From positions 1-64,000 of the forward strand of contig NW_027441202.1 in assembly GCF_949628215.1 (NCBI RefSeq): a stretch of DNA of 64,000 nucleotides. The letters run 5' to 3'. The notes below the pieces were generated by a model. That model did not search any database. It was given only the letters and a program-made list of their open reading frames with translations, and was not told the origin of the DNA. This DNA is from Phalacrocorax aristotelis (Eukaryota; Chordata; Aves; Suliformes; Phalacrocoracidae). This document shows, piece after piece, positions 49,801 to 63,517 of the stretch (the stretch's first letter is position 1; the number at the start of each line of letters is the position of its first letter). A program made the translations under genes and the position numbers.

Positions 49801-52800
49801 AGCACGATATGTGCAGTGTTTCTGCTTTCCTCCTGAGAGTCATCAAGGCTTGGAGCAGCAAGAATTCGAATAATCAACGCACTTTTGGTGGTGCTTTGAG
49901 TAGCTGAGAAGATTGGAGATTTCATCTGATTTCCAGGAAGTGTGAAACAATATAAAGTTGTCTCAATTACTGCGGGCACTTCTAGGAGTAGAATTCTTGT
50001 GGCCCAAAGGAAAGGTAAATTCTGTAGCAGATTGCCAGGCAGCGCAGTCACAGCAAGTGCTTGATACGGGAGAGGAGAGAACTTTGGGGCTTCGAGGTTT
50101 GGTCAATTTTTCCCCACCTCTGGGGAGAAAAACCAATATATATAAAAAAAGGAATCCTTGTGGTGCTCACTGCTCTGTTCCATTGTCGTGTAACAGGTTG
50201 GTGTTGATGTAAAGCTCCCTGGTGTCACTGTGTGACATTATGCAAGGAGGCTGAAGGGCAGCCCGTGTTCTTTTGTTGTGGAGCCTTAGTGCAGGAGCCC
50301 TCACGTGCTGGTGTCTCTGCTGGAGCAGTCAGGGCTGTCCCGGGAGGGGCTGCAGGTGCTGAAAGGTCTGTCTTCATCAGGGCCTTGTACTAAAGCTGCT
50401 GGCAGGCGGCTCCGCGTGTTACAGAGCAGCGTGCGCTTCTCCTCAGCGGGAGCTGGCTTTTGGCGAACCAGCTGCTGGGCTTTTTGCCGCTGTTTCGGCA
50501 CTGAAAACTTTTCTGCTTTCCCTGGTTGCTCTTTTGATTCTAAATGAGGACTGGTGTAACTTTCCCTAAGCTGGTATCTCCCTTCCACTATCTGTAACAA
50601 TACTCCATTGCCGTGGCAGCGGTGTGTCTCCCCTGCAACTTGGCCGCTGCCGCGTCTGACTGAGAGCCGAGATTTGCCCTAATACCTGTTTGGCAAAGAA
50701 GGCGTGGGCTGTATCCCAGTGCTGACGGGCTGGGGGCCGTGGGAGAGCGAGAGTGAGTTTGGTCTTTCTTACTCCAGTCCCTTAAATACGGTCAAGTTTC
50801 TTGCATTTAACGGATTTTCTGTGTTGTCTTCGAGTTAATGGTTTCTAAGTAGAAAATGGAACTTGGTAAGCTGTGATAATAGACTGCACCATTGCAGTTG
50901 GAGTGAGCTCAGCGAAATCCCTGCAGGAAACCCAGTAAACGGAAGGCAGTAACGGATTTTTGTACCAGACATTTTTGGGGGTTGGTTTGTTTGTTTGTTT
51001 TGTCTGGATATAATTGGGATCAATGCTGTGTTTTTAAGTCTGAGAAACCTGTATTTACTTTCTTGCTTCTGATGGGCTGGTTCTGGTTTCACTTTTGAGT
51101 GATTTCTATCAAAGCTTGTCAAAGAGCTTAAATACTAACTTGTAGTTTTCCTGTAGGTAACTGCTGTAGAGCCCATAACTAACCCCGGAGGAGCCAGCGT
51201 GAGGCCTTGGCACCTGCACCAGGCTCTGCAAGGGTTTTGTGGCGTGGCAGCGGTGGCGACAGATGTTGGTCATCTGCTTGTGGTGGACCTTGGTTTGGAT
51301 GATCTCTCTTGCAGTGAGAGGGAGAATGAACCATCGGGTGAGCTTGCGGTTTCTAAACTTGAATGGAAAAGTAAGAAAACTTGTGTCTTTTAAATCACCA
51401 ACACGCATCCCACTTTGAAGCTACTGCTGTGCAGACGTTTATGGCTGCTGATTACAGGTGGCGGTTTGACATCGTCTAGTCCTGAATGGATTAAAAATGG
51501 GAGTGGCTTCATACACCTCCTAAGGTTACAAATACCCCCTCCCACCAGGGTCCCTCTGTCACGGTGACTCTCGCCAGTGAGGGGTAGGAATTTGACCATC
51601 CGAGTCAGTGCAGCTGCCTGACAGGAAGGTGTGTCGGACATGCCCTATTTCCTGGGAATGTTCTTCTGCTTCTGTTCATTGACTTGGGGCAAAGTTTAGG
51701 CTTGTTTTTTAAAGTAAATATGCCTTACCAAAATCCCTGCATTTGACCAAACGGAACCTGTACTTGGTGTACTCGGATTGCATACGCTGTTTTTGCTCTT
51801 ACAAGAGTGGCCTCGGGAGCTGGTGTCACTTCAAGTAGCTTCACCATGAGGCCCAAACTCCTGATGTGCAGAGCCCAGGAAGAATTTGTCTATGGAGGTT
51901 TCGCTTTCACCTGGTTTTGAAATAGGAGCGAGGATACCTGTCCAGTCAGAGAGTTCCTATGTGCTCTGAATGCGTACAAAATGGGAAGAGCAGACAAAGT
52001 ATTGCATCAATGGGTATTTTGCCGGGGATGGTAGAATTAGATCATACATGTTGTCACGTCAGTGTTTCAAATGCAACCTGAATGGCATAACGCATTCCTT
52101 TATTGTGTGGTTTTGTGCGTGCAGGTCTAACAGTTGTCACTAGAGCTGCTGCTGGCGTTTCACAAGGAAGAGCAACCGTGACCAGAGCAGGGAGACATCT
52201 CTGCCTTCAGTTACAGTGTTCTTCAGGAACAGCAATATCGACCCTGTGCTACATCAGCAGAAGCAACCAGCTCGCCGTGGGTTTTTCCGACGGCTCCCTG
52301 TCACTGTGGAATATGAAAACTCTGCAGCGGGAGTAAGTCGGCCTTTGCACTTGGTCACGCCTGGAGGTGCAGGGCTCTCAAGGCTCTGCTTGAGGAGGAA
52401 GTCTGTTAATTTAAAGAGCCCTTTTTCAGGGAGGGAAATGTGGAGTGTAATCTTGGAGTGTTTAGGAATCCCCTTCTGAAGTAACCATTGAGCCATACCT
52501 GGATTCAGTGGGCCGCCTTCTCCCCAGCGGGCTGGGATTGTTCTCCTTATTGTGCCTGTGGGCTGAGGAACTGCGGAAAGCTCCCTTCTCTGGGTTCTGT
52601 CAAGCAGTTAGGGCGTGAGAGAGCTGCTTTCCATAAGGCAGTTTGTTCCACCAGCAGTATTCAGTGACAGCAGGAGTTGTGTGTGTTTCAATGAAAGAGA
52701 TTGTAGACATTATTTCTCAGAACCAGCTCCTGCAATGAGGGCACCCATTGAAAGGCTGAAGTATGTTAATGATGGGATTGTGGTGATAATATTCTTTAAA

Positions 52801-55800
52801 GCGTCCAGGTTGAAAGGAGTGAGACATGAAGGATCAAGAGCTGATCTGTGGCTGAAAAGACATTCTCTCCCACATTTCAGCCTCGACCAAAAGAGGGGAC
52901 TGACCCATTCCAAGGCAGCGATGCATGGGAATGAAAGTCTGCTTGGAACACTTGGAGGTGGAATAAGGGTCGTGTCAAGGGATAAGCAACAGAGAAATTA
53001 GGGAGATGATTTCAGCTCTGCCAAAGAGCAATCCCCCCTGGAATATCTGACCCAATTCAGATCGGGATTCACTTAAGCAAATCTGCAGTGACTCACCGGG
53101 AACTATTGGCGGCATGAATAGAGAGTGGAGGGATAGTGAGGTGGCAAGAATAGATTGTGAAGGTGCAAAGAAGGTTCAGAAGTCTGGAGGAGAAACGCTT
53201 TAGATAGTCCAAGTAAAGAAACAAGACACTACTGGTGTTTGGCGCTGTTTTCAGCTTGTGCAGAAGAGAGGCTGCATTTTCAGTTCAATATTGAAGCAGG
53301 CGACAAGAGTAGGAAGAATCTTTTGCCTGGCAGCTGAAGGAATCTTTCATGTTCCTGCGCCGCAGGCAGAGGAGGAGATAAAGCCAGGTTATTGCCCGTG
53401 ATGGACAGTAATTTCCTCACCTCGTGGCTGTTGCATCAAAAGCAGTCGCTCCCGTGACTCCCTTGTTTGAGACGGGAGTGTGACCTTCTGTGCCTTGAGG
53501 AGAAGCACGTCAGGGGCTCTTTGCTCAGAAGATGCTTCTCCCCTTCTACAAACAGGCAGGGCCACCAGGCTCACCTGCTTTCTTTGGTTTTTTTAACCCT
53601 GCAGGCACCACTGTCAGCTTGAAGGAGGAAGGATTCCTGTCTGCGCCGTTACTTTTCAAGAGCCTGAGCATGATCCTCGCAACTGTTGCTACTTGTGGGC
53701 TGTTCAGTCGACGCAAGAAAGGTGAATAAAAGCTTACTATCGGCCACTGATTTTTCTTTTTTTTTTGAGTATTTGTTCACCTAGAGTTGACCCACGTGTA
53801 TTTGTTTTGTTGAATTAGCCGTGCAGGAGATTCTCTCCGGTATGGAAGGAGCTGACGGTGCGATTTGTACAGGATGTAACAGGGATGAAGAGGGACCTAC
53901 TAGTTCCTCCCTGCTGAAAGGCAGCAAAGCGACAGTGGCTCTATTTCTGTGCTGGCATTCTTAAATGGCTTCCTTTGTTTCCTGATGACTGCTTCATGGT
54001 TTGCTTGATATTCACACCGTGGTGTTAAGATACCATGGAGCGCAGTGGAGGCTGCAGCTCCAGAGCACTAAAGGTGCGGATCCACCAGCCTGCTGCCCCT
54101 AAAGGAGGAGGTGACAGCATGGCCGGTTCCCTGGTGCCAGCCTGAGCCTTGGTGAGCCAGCTCAGCTCGGCTGGCAGGGAAGGTGTTCAGCAGCCAAGTC
54201 GGTGGTTTCCTGCTGGGCTAATGACTGAAACGAGGGTGTGGAAGGTGCCGTGTGTGCAGGGGAGGGACTGGAGCTCTGGTGGGAAGGGAAGGGGAGAAAG
54301 ATCTGCCCCCTTCAGCATCAGCAAGCTATTTACTCAGCTCGGCTGCTCATGGAGTGGCAATCTTTTTCAGTTTGACTGTAAAGCAGTTTTGATTGCGAGC
54401 TCTTCAATGCGAAGAACTGTTCCCAACCATTTTTATTCCATAGAACACCTTGAAGCTTCCAGATTGTATGGGTAGCCTTTGCCCCAGAAGCTGTTAGTGT
54501 CCAAATTTCCTCCTTTGTGGTTTGGTGGCTAAATGTGACCAATTCTCAGGTTTTGGGAAGGGCTGTTTTTCTTTTGAGCCAGACAATGCTATTAAGGAAA
54601 CCTCAGCCTAGATCTAAGGAAAGGGTAACGAGGACTATAAAGCAGCTTTGTAACCAAATGTCATCATTTATACCTTTTCCAGTGAAGGCGATGCCGTGAG
54701 TTTACATCTGTTGCAGTTAGCGTTCGCAGACAGGAGGCGCTTGGCTTCAGGACAAGTCATGTACGAGGTAAGACGTGCACGTCCGTGAAAGGCTGGAAAG
54801 AGTCCTTTTCCCTAAGGGAGCATCAGTGAAGTTGGCAGGGGGAATATTGACCATGACAATTCAGAGATGACTTAAAAAGAAAGAATCTTTTGCTGAGTCT
54901 TCCTGGGCACGGCCTTTGTCCATACTTTTTGAAAAGAAGTCGTACAATTTCATACCGCCGTGTCGTGTGTTCCAGCCAGGGCCGTCTGCAAAGAGCCCGT
55001 ATAAATTCAGTTCCTGAAGAGGCAGCAGCTTTTACAAATAAAATGATTCTTCATTTAAACACCAAGTGAATGGCATGTAGGAAGAGAAGACAGGGCTTTG
55101 AGTAGCTCTGTTTAACCAAACTGCAGAGTTGAATAAGGTTCTGTCTGTCTCCCTTCCTTAAAACACGGGCGTACAGCTTTATTCTGTTCCGGTCTTCAGG
55201 TTTAAATTCTTGCTTTCCCTTTGAGCTCTGTCAGCAGGACTTCACATGACGCTCACCTGCAGGGTCTCTTCGGTGCTGGTCCTGAAACTTAGTAGCTCTA
55301 AAGAGAACTCTTTCTACTTTTTGGCTGCGTTACCTATGAACTCTGCTCTTGAAGCCAGCAAAATACGCAAATACAGTAAAGAGTGGTCTGATTTGGTCAA
55401 AAAAGTATATGGAAATTTTTAGAAGTGGCTCCAAAGAGGTTGTGTTTAAAATAGAGATGAAGTAGCCTTACCTCTCTGTTATCTAACAGATAGAAGATGC
55501 GTTTTTAGAACGTATAATTTTATTCAGTGTTATGCCTGAAACCCTTGCAAAATCTTTTTGATGGGAAAGTAATCTTAATTCAGAGCATGTCTTTCCTGTT
55601 GAGGTGCAGTAGGAGAGGATCTGTGCTCTACATCCTTGATATTTATTAGTAGTATTTCCTAGAATGGTTAAGAGAAAGCTTGCCTGTTCTCAGAGTAGGT
55701 GAGTTAAATGTAACATATCAGGTCATACGAGAATGGATTGTCTCGTGCCAGCTCATGCCAGTTCCTTCTAGAGCTCTGAAACTTTAGGAAACTTGGGTAG

Positions 55801-58800
55801 AATGAGGTACAATCAATTTTTTTATTTTCTGGTAGGTTTTTGGAGATTTTTAGCTGCTTAGCTTTTGGTTTTGTTTGGTTGGTTTTTAATTGTAGAGCTG
55901 CTCTTTGTCCACAATCCACACGCCCATGTGTTGTAGGGTAGATCATTTGACCAAGTGCTGTATTTGGAAAGACAGTATTTCAGTCAATGCTTGCTTAGCA
56001 AATGGTGGTCTCAGAGGTTCCACACAATCCTGCTGGAGTTTCTGTAGGTCTCAAAGTAGTTTGCTGACTCTGTAGGGATTTGTGATCCTAAACGCCTTGC
56101 CCACGTGCATGCCATGTCCGCCGGGTTGTTTTGCTGTTGGCTGCACTTGGTGAAGGAAGGGAGGCATATTTCACCCATCAGTCCCTGAGGAGGTGAGAGG
56201 AGGAGCTGGCAGGAGCTGACGTGGTTTGAGAGAAGAGTGTGACTCAGTAAGACGTTCTCATGGCTACTCCCGAGGGATGGGCATTCACTCTAGCGGTGTG
56301 TGCCTATAGATAATGCCTCGCAAGAGAGCTTTGGCTGCTGGAAGGCCGTGACTCCTCTAACTTCATCAGTTCTGTGATCAAGTCATGGAACAAAGCGCTT
56401 TGCATGCCTATGTATGGCATTATTTCAGATCTCCCTTTCTAGCTAAGTACGTAGGTTTGTGAAGAAACCGGGATGGTGCAGGGAATTCTGCAAAACACAT
56501 TTAGAACCAATAATGTGAGGGAAATGCTCAGTTTTGAAAATGTGCAAAGCTTTTACAGCCAAACTTACCCGTTACGGTTTGACACTTAGTTCTCTTGCTT
56601 GTCAGCTGTAGTTTCTCTTTGCCGTCAGATTAAGTGCCTGGGAGAGATACAGTACAATATGCAGGTTCTAGTAGACATAGACATTCTTTCCTACTGAGGT
56701 GTAATGTCTGCTTTTCTCTCAGAATGACCTTTCTCTCGCCTGTGATTTTTTCCGCAGCGTTTGGCATCCTGTGTTGAAAAGTACAGGTTGGATCTGGCGG
56801 GCGGAGCCTTTCCCTTGAGAGGGCAGGGCAGCAAGACCAAACTACTCAGCTGTCGGGCTGTAGAAATCTTTCCCAACTGCATTGACAGAGAAGACAGCGT
56901 TGATGAAGGTTTGTTCCTGATGCCCGTGTTTGGTGATTCTAAACGAAATGGTTTTGGCATCCAAGCAATGAATGCTGTTCCGTACCCACAGCCTGAAAGT
57001 CTTCAATATCTGTATAGACTAACTTCTTGGGCTTATTTCAAAGGAAAAACTGGGTGCTGAAATTCTGTGGGACTTGTTAAAATAAACCCTATTTTTCCCT
57101 TCAATGCTTGCTGACATGCTGTAGCGATGTATGGTGGGGTCACCTCTATAACGCTTGTCAGTCATTTTATTGCTCCTGCTCTCGTCTTTGAACAGTAAGA
57201 TCATCCCCTCCATTGCTTAGGAATGTTCCCTCAACTTTCTTTTTTCCCCTCTTCCAACCTATGCCTGCACCTGCATCCAGCTGGCGGCCGGTCAGGAGTG
57301 CTGTTCCCCAGGGCTCGGTGTTGGGGCCAGATCTGTTTGATGCCTTCCCCAGCCACCTGGATGAGCCGGCAGTGTGCCCGCGTGGCCAGGAAGGCCACCA
57401 GCATCCTGGCTTGTATGAGAGATAGTGTGGCCAGCAGGAGTAGGGCAGTGATCGTCCCCCTCTACTCGGCAGTGGTGAGGCTGCACCTCGAATCCTGTGT
57501 TCAGTTTTGGGCCCCTCACTACGAGAAAGACACTGAGGTGCTGAGTGTGTCCAAAGAAGGGCAGCGAAGCTGGTGAAGGGTCTAGAGCACAAGGTTTAGT
57601 TGGGATCTTAGGAAAAATTTCTTCACAGAAAAGGTTGCGAAGCAGTGGAACAGGCTGCCCAGGGAAGTGGTGGCGTCACCATCCCTGGAGGGAGTTAAAA
57701 GACGTGCAGACGTGGCGCTTTGGGACAGGGTTTAGTGGTGGACTTGGCAGTATGAGGTTTACAGTTGGGCTCGATGATCTTAAGGGCCTTTTCCTACCTA
57801 AATGACTCTACGAGTCTATGATCTGCCCGTGCACTTTGCCCTCTCTGTGTCTAATAGGTTCCTACACCTACAAGCTCTTAAAGCAATAGCTTCTGGCTTC
57901 CCTCGTCCGGACCGACAGTTAAAACTCCTCTGGTGTCTTTCATTACCTTGCAATAATGAGATGTGCATCTCTGGGTTTGCACATCCAGTGATGCTCTGAG
58001 CACATCTCTGAGCCGGCTGCAGTGATAACTTTCACAGCCTTTTGTTTGGGTGTGTGAATGCCCTTCCCTCTCTTCTTACTGGCCTTAACTTATGTCTGCT
58101 TGTTACAAAGACGACACTGGCATGACTTTCTAGGCTATTTGTGTTTATTAGCTTTGACTTAGTCCTGAAGAGGCAGCTTCCACCTCTTTTGGGGTGCCAC
58201 CCTCTAACAACAGCGTGTCAAAATCTAATGAAAACTCCTTTGGATTTTCTCCACTTGTGTCACGATTCTGAGGAGAGGGCCTTCTAAAACTTTGTCAAAA
58301 ACAACCAACAGGCGCACCCACCAAAAAACCCAAACCAAAACCAACAAAAAAGGCCCTTTCGGTCCCCTTTTCATGAAGTCTGAGGCATGGAAAAATGCTT
58401 GTCATTTTTCTGATGGCTCCTCATTAGCTTTTATCCAGAAACTATTCAAGTTGTAGGCCCACATGAGCTTCTGTTGGATGTGGGTTGAGGTTAGAAATGC
58501 AGCTGGCTTCTGATTTATGAAACTAATTGACATCTTCAAAGGCAGTTTCAGCGGCTCACACAAGTGAAAGGGCACAGAAGCTCACGATGACACACAGTAA
58601 AGCGTGGGAGGCTCCCTGAGCAGCCCTGATGAACTCAGCAGAGAACAGAGACCCATTTTGCCAAATGACCTGTCTCCTGGTTCCCTGCTCTGTCAGGGTA
58701 AAGGATGCACCCCCCACTTTGCTCACATCTGGAGAATGCCTTCTCCCCAGAGGCGACAGACCATGCCACTTCTTGAGAGAACCCGAGTGTAACATGGTCA

Positions 58801-61800
58801 ATGTTTGATGTTAAACTCTTTGTTCCAATCTCCTGTTTGTTGGGGTTGGGTTTTGGTGTTTGTTTTGTGTGATAATTGTGTTCTTTCATTCTGACTGTGC
58901 TGGAAAGGAGCTATTCGTAACACTCGTAATTGAGTCGAATCTGGAAATTAATAATGCCAGCTGAGTGATCAAGTGTATATGACAAGAATTTGTATGCTTT
59001 CTAAAAGCAGCAATGTATGTTTTCCTAGGGTGGTGGGTTGGTTTTTGGTTTTTGTTTTTTTCTAACCATCTTGATGCACTCTTACTGTATGGGAAACTTG
59101 ATTACCTGACAATTGTGTATTGGATTTGTCTTAGGACGGATACAGGTTGAACTCGCAAAGGGGGGCAGCATGACTGAAACCTATCACAGAGGTGATGCTA
59201 TGGTGTACATTGTTAAAATTCTTCTTAGTCAAGTGTTGCGTTTCATGAGTGACGTAACAGAATGAATCCAAAATAGAAAGTGATGTTTTGAAAATGTCAG
59301 ATAGATTGTATTTTCTCCCACTAAGAAACAATGTCTTGCCTTTTCCAGTCATATCTCCTGGCACCAGTGTCTCAGTCTTCAGCTGGCAAGTGAATACACG
59401 CGGCCAGGGAAAACCATCTACTTATTTGGGTGTATTTGACTTTGACTGCTGGTATCAGGCTCAAAAGCCAGGCTCGCTAAGGTAGGTTTTTATGAAGCTG
59501 GTTTCAGTATCCCTCCCCATAATTCATTGGAAAGTCAGCGTTTAGCTTCTGCGCTTGTTTTCTTTCAGGCCAGAAGAATCCCTTCAGGACTGCCCCTATT
59601 TTGCACTGTGGTCACTGGACGCTGTAACAAGCACGACTGCTCCAAACCTCCTTCTGGATGTTGTGGTGCAGGAGCGCAGCCTAAGCTGGAGAGTTCCTCC
59701 TTCTTATCCACAACCTGAGCTGTGTTTTCACCCAAGCACCTATAATTTTGGTAGGTATTACACGGCTTTGAGTAGTGATAAGCTTAAACCGAGCTCAAAT
59801 GCCATTTATTGGTTCTCCTGTTCACTGTTTGTCATGCAAAAACCCAACCAAACCAAAACACCCCAACCCCCCACCCACCCAACTGTGATGACGTTGTACT
59901 GACCAAGTGTGTGCTGTTGTGACACCTGCCTGACAGGCGGCTGGGTCTGGCAGTTGGGTGCTTCTGTAACGCAGCCCGTGAGGTGGTGCTGGTGATCAAA
60001 TGAAATGACTCTGGGCTGAAGCTCAAAGCGCAGCACCTCGATAGCCCCACAGGTACAATCTCTACACTCAGCCATTATTTTTCTAAAAAAGGCTGTAAGT
60101 GATGTGATGAGGAGAACGGGTACTCAGTTGTACCTTTCCAGAGGTTGCTGTGACAAAAATGTAAACTGGTGCCACCATCATGGTGAGAGTATGGAATGTT
60201 GTCCAACGTTCATTGTCTCTGCAGATGGCATGTGCCTGCTGAGCTCTGGAGTTGTTCATGTGACGTGCAGCAGCTTCCAGAAGGAGGTGATCTTTTACTG
60301 TGTCTTTATTGAGAATGTCAAGAGATGGACCTTTCCTAAGCTTTCCATGGCGCTGCTTTCGGTGTCAGGGACCATTTAATGCTCCTCCTGCCCATCCACA
60401 CGTGTAACTGCAATTGTACCCTACCAGTTTTATCAAATGTAATGTTTGAGGTCCCCTCTTGGGAGTGTAAACCCACCGTTGTCTCCTGTTGAAGCACAAT
60501 CAGGGACTGAATGTCTAGAAAGGAAGAGAGTGCTGCTCTAGGAGCAGGAAGAGAAAGCTGGGGAAAGCTGTTCCTTCTCTCTCATCAATGAGTGCAACTG
60601 CCTGCGTGGTCCTGAGTTCGGGTTTTGATCCCTGATTACCTTGGAAAAGAGGACAGAACGGAGAAAAGGAAGCATCGTTCCCTCAGAACAACCTTGTCCC
60701 CCGTCAGTCTCTCAAAGCATTAGGTTCCGTGCAGGACCTGACGACGGGGGTGTCTCACTCGGATGCGAGTAGCTGCGAACATCTGCTTGCGGGACTATAC
60801 CTGATCATTTGCTTCCAAGGCAGTGAGCTGCAGCAAACAATTGCTGTTGGCAGCTCTACCCGATGACTTCCCTGTATTTTCCCTTCATCGGTCGGCTTTG
60901 CTGCAGCCTCTCAAAGCAGATCTTCACCTCTGTAGCCTTTGCCTTGTGCTACAGGTGCCCAATTGACTCCTCTGGGACTGCCCTCTTGTTGCTGCAACAC
61001 CTCAGTCACCTTTAGCTCGTGACACCCACCACCTTCTCTCTGCTTTATCCCACCGCAGTGACTTCACCCCCCTCCTTCAGAGGTTTCCCATTTGCAGGGC
61101 ACCAACCTTTCTCTCTCCTCTGAAGGATTTCCATGAGAGATGCAGCCTTTGTGATGAAGAACCCATCTTCACCCAGGCAGGCTCCAAGCGAAATGCTGAG
61201 CGAGCGAGTCATCAGGCAGAGGAGCACTTAGTAGGAAGGGGAGAGCAGGCTTTCCCTGCCCTCATCTTCCTCTCTACTGGATTCCTCACCAGATCTGTGG
61301 GGGTGCGCTGGGGCAAAGAGCACTTGTGCACAGTGTGGTAGCTAACATGAACGTCTTGGCAGGTTGGCCTGGCCCATAGGCTGTCTCTTTTGCAAGCCTG
61401 ATGTAGGCTCTTCCATTCAGATTGGGTGATCTGATGTCAGCTCCACGTTGGAAATAATTGGGAAATGCAGAAATTTGTCACACCCTTTGCTGAATTGAGA
61501 CTAGATCATTCAGAGGCTTGTTAGGCATTTGAGCAGGAATTGCTTGTGAATGTGAGTAAGACAAATCTCAGAATTAGGGACAAGAAGCTTGGTTTGGGGT
61601 TTTGTTTGCCACCGTAAGTTGTACTCGGTGTGTTTCCTTGTCTGAGACTGGTTTTCAGAAAAAGATGGAAATCTGATGTGTGTATTCGAATGCGTAGAAA
61701 TGGCTTTGAATGTGATGATTTTATTTAGAAGGGAAAGATACTTCTGAATGTGCTTAAAAAGCCAAAGAAACAAGCAAACAAAAAGCAAAAGCCCTAAAAA

Positions 61801-63517
61801 GGAAAATTTGCTGAGGGCTCAGTCTTGGGCCCCTCGGGACAAGAAGGACATAGAGTTGCCAGTGCGTGTCCAAAGAAGGGCACCAAAGCTGGGGAAGGGT
61901 CTGGAGAACAGGTCTCATGAGGAGAGGTTGAGGGACCTGGGGTTGTTTGGCCTGGAGGAGAGGAGGCTGAGGGGAGACCTTATCGCTCTCTGCAACTGCC
62001 TGACAGGAGGCTGTTGTGAGGTGGGGGTTGGTCTCTTCTCCCAGGTCACTAGCGATAGAACGAGAGGAAACGGCTTCAAGCTGCATCAGGGGAGGTTTAG
62101 GTTGGATATTAGGGAAAATGCCTTCACTGCAAGGGTGGTCAGGCATTGGAAGAGGCTGCCCAGAGAGGTGGGGGACTCACCATCCCTGGAGGTATTGAAA
62201 AGACATGTAGACGTGGCACTTGAGGGCACGATTTAGGAGACATGGTAGTGTTGGGTTGACAGTTGCACTCAATGATCCTAGAGGGCTTTTCCAACCTTAA
62301 GGATTCTATGATTCTATGTTTCTATGATCATTTCACCTGGAAGAAGTATCAGAACACCAGCTGCACTCAGCTACTCCTTAACAGTGCACGTCTGTGCCTA
62401 CCTGTGCTTTGCCCTTCTGAAGGATTGCCACGGCATTAGAATACAGTGTTTGAAGCACCTAAAACTGAAACCTATTAGAACATCAATGTTTCACTTCTTT
62501 TCTGTCGTTTTGGGAAATGACAACTTAATGTTTGGGGTGTCGTAACTCCTTCATGTCTTCATAGCCTGGAAAGCTGCTTGATCTTGGCTTCACTGTTTCC
62601 ATGCAAACGTTGCAGAGTTCTGTTTGTTCTGTCCCCTTCGCGCATTCCTGATGGCAAACTTCTCTGCACCCCATGTGCCATGGGTATAAGCAGGGCACGT
62701 TGCTGGGAATAGTTAATTGGAACGCAGTAAATTGAGAGGATAATGCAGAGGCATGCAAATAAAGATTAGAATTAGCCTTTGGGAAGTTGTCATGTCATGG
62801 GGAAAATTCCATGTGCTCCTCAAAGCAACAAGCAGCCCAGCCTGTGATGCCTGAGTGAGTGTAGAGTTAGAAACAAGCACTTACTGTTGGTGGTTTGGAT
62901 GTTGAAAGCAGGTAGGATTCTCCTTTGATTTTGCCTGTTACTTTTAGGAGGAGCAGTTAGAGGCGGTCTTGTCAGCTGCTGCCCAGACAGGTTCTGTAGG
63001 GCTTCTGACTGGCTGCATTAAGCTTTGGACATCTAAAGGTAAGACTTGTTATGTGGTTTTTATGTTGCATGGTTTCTTCGTTTGGAATTCTTGATTCATT
63101 TCTTTTTGTTCTCTCTTTTTAAAGAGCAGCCAAGTTCTGCTGCTAATTTACAGTTGGCCCTTGACTGGACGTGGAGCCGAGTGATCTATACAAAAGGCGC
63201 ATTTGAGCAAATCTGTGAGTACTAGTGCAGCCATGCTGCAAACCTAGAATCAGTCTTTCCAGTTGAGCTTATTCAGTGATCTGCTGGTAGATGGTCTTGC
63301 CCGCAGATCTGGAAGTGCACTTTGAAACTCTGAAATGGCTCTGTAGGCTAACGATTTCATACTTGTTCTTGAAAAGGTGTTGCGCTGTTTGACGGCTCCT
63401 GCAGCTCCACTGACCCGCAGAGGTTACAGGCTCTGCAGCACCGCCAGTTGCTTTTGAGCAACCTTAGCACAGTCTTAAACTGTTTTCTAACAGAGGCACA
63501 AGAGCTCGCTGGAAAAG
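46803..63517 (+). CDS. AHCTF1: AHCTF1/ELYS-like gene, copy 2 (5' portion, runs off window)
   Basis: Start ATG at 46803 gives [20 protein letters not shown], matching the ELYS N-terminus. A splice acceptor at 46795-46796 (TTCACAG) implies an upstream untranslated exon. Exons: 46803-46923, 48132-48385, 51157-51337, 52125-52332, 53605-53721, 54683-54767, 56758-56908, 59349-59481, 59569-59750, 60225-60286, 62948-63038, 63125-63214, 63377-63517, about 605 codons so far, phases all compatible. Exon 2 carries [21 protein letters not shown] and [10 protein letters not shown], which are blade motifs of the propeller. The remaining exons parallel copy 1 at a constant offset of 49638-49640. Amino-acid differences from copy 1 include M to K at the end of exon 59349-59481, T to M and G to S in 60225-60286, and N to S, V to T and E to Q in 63377-63517. 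The next exon is expected near 64290, outside the window. As in copy 1, one ELYS exon is not found between 60286 and 62948. Confidence 0.87.
57270..57823 (+). mobile_element. CR1 LINE fragment, duplicate of 7630-8183
   Basis: Same insertion, same truncation and same flanks as the CR1 in copy 1, with only a few substitutions. This shows it was inserted before the segmental duplication. Confidence 0.85.
61823..62327 (+). mobile_element. CR1 LINE fragment, duplicate of 12184-12688
   Basis: Orthologous insertion in copy 2, near-identical, same tail and flanks. It lies in the intron 60287-62947. Confidence 0.92.
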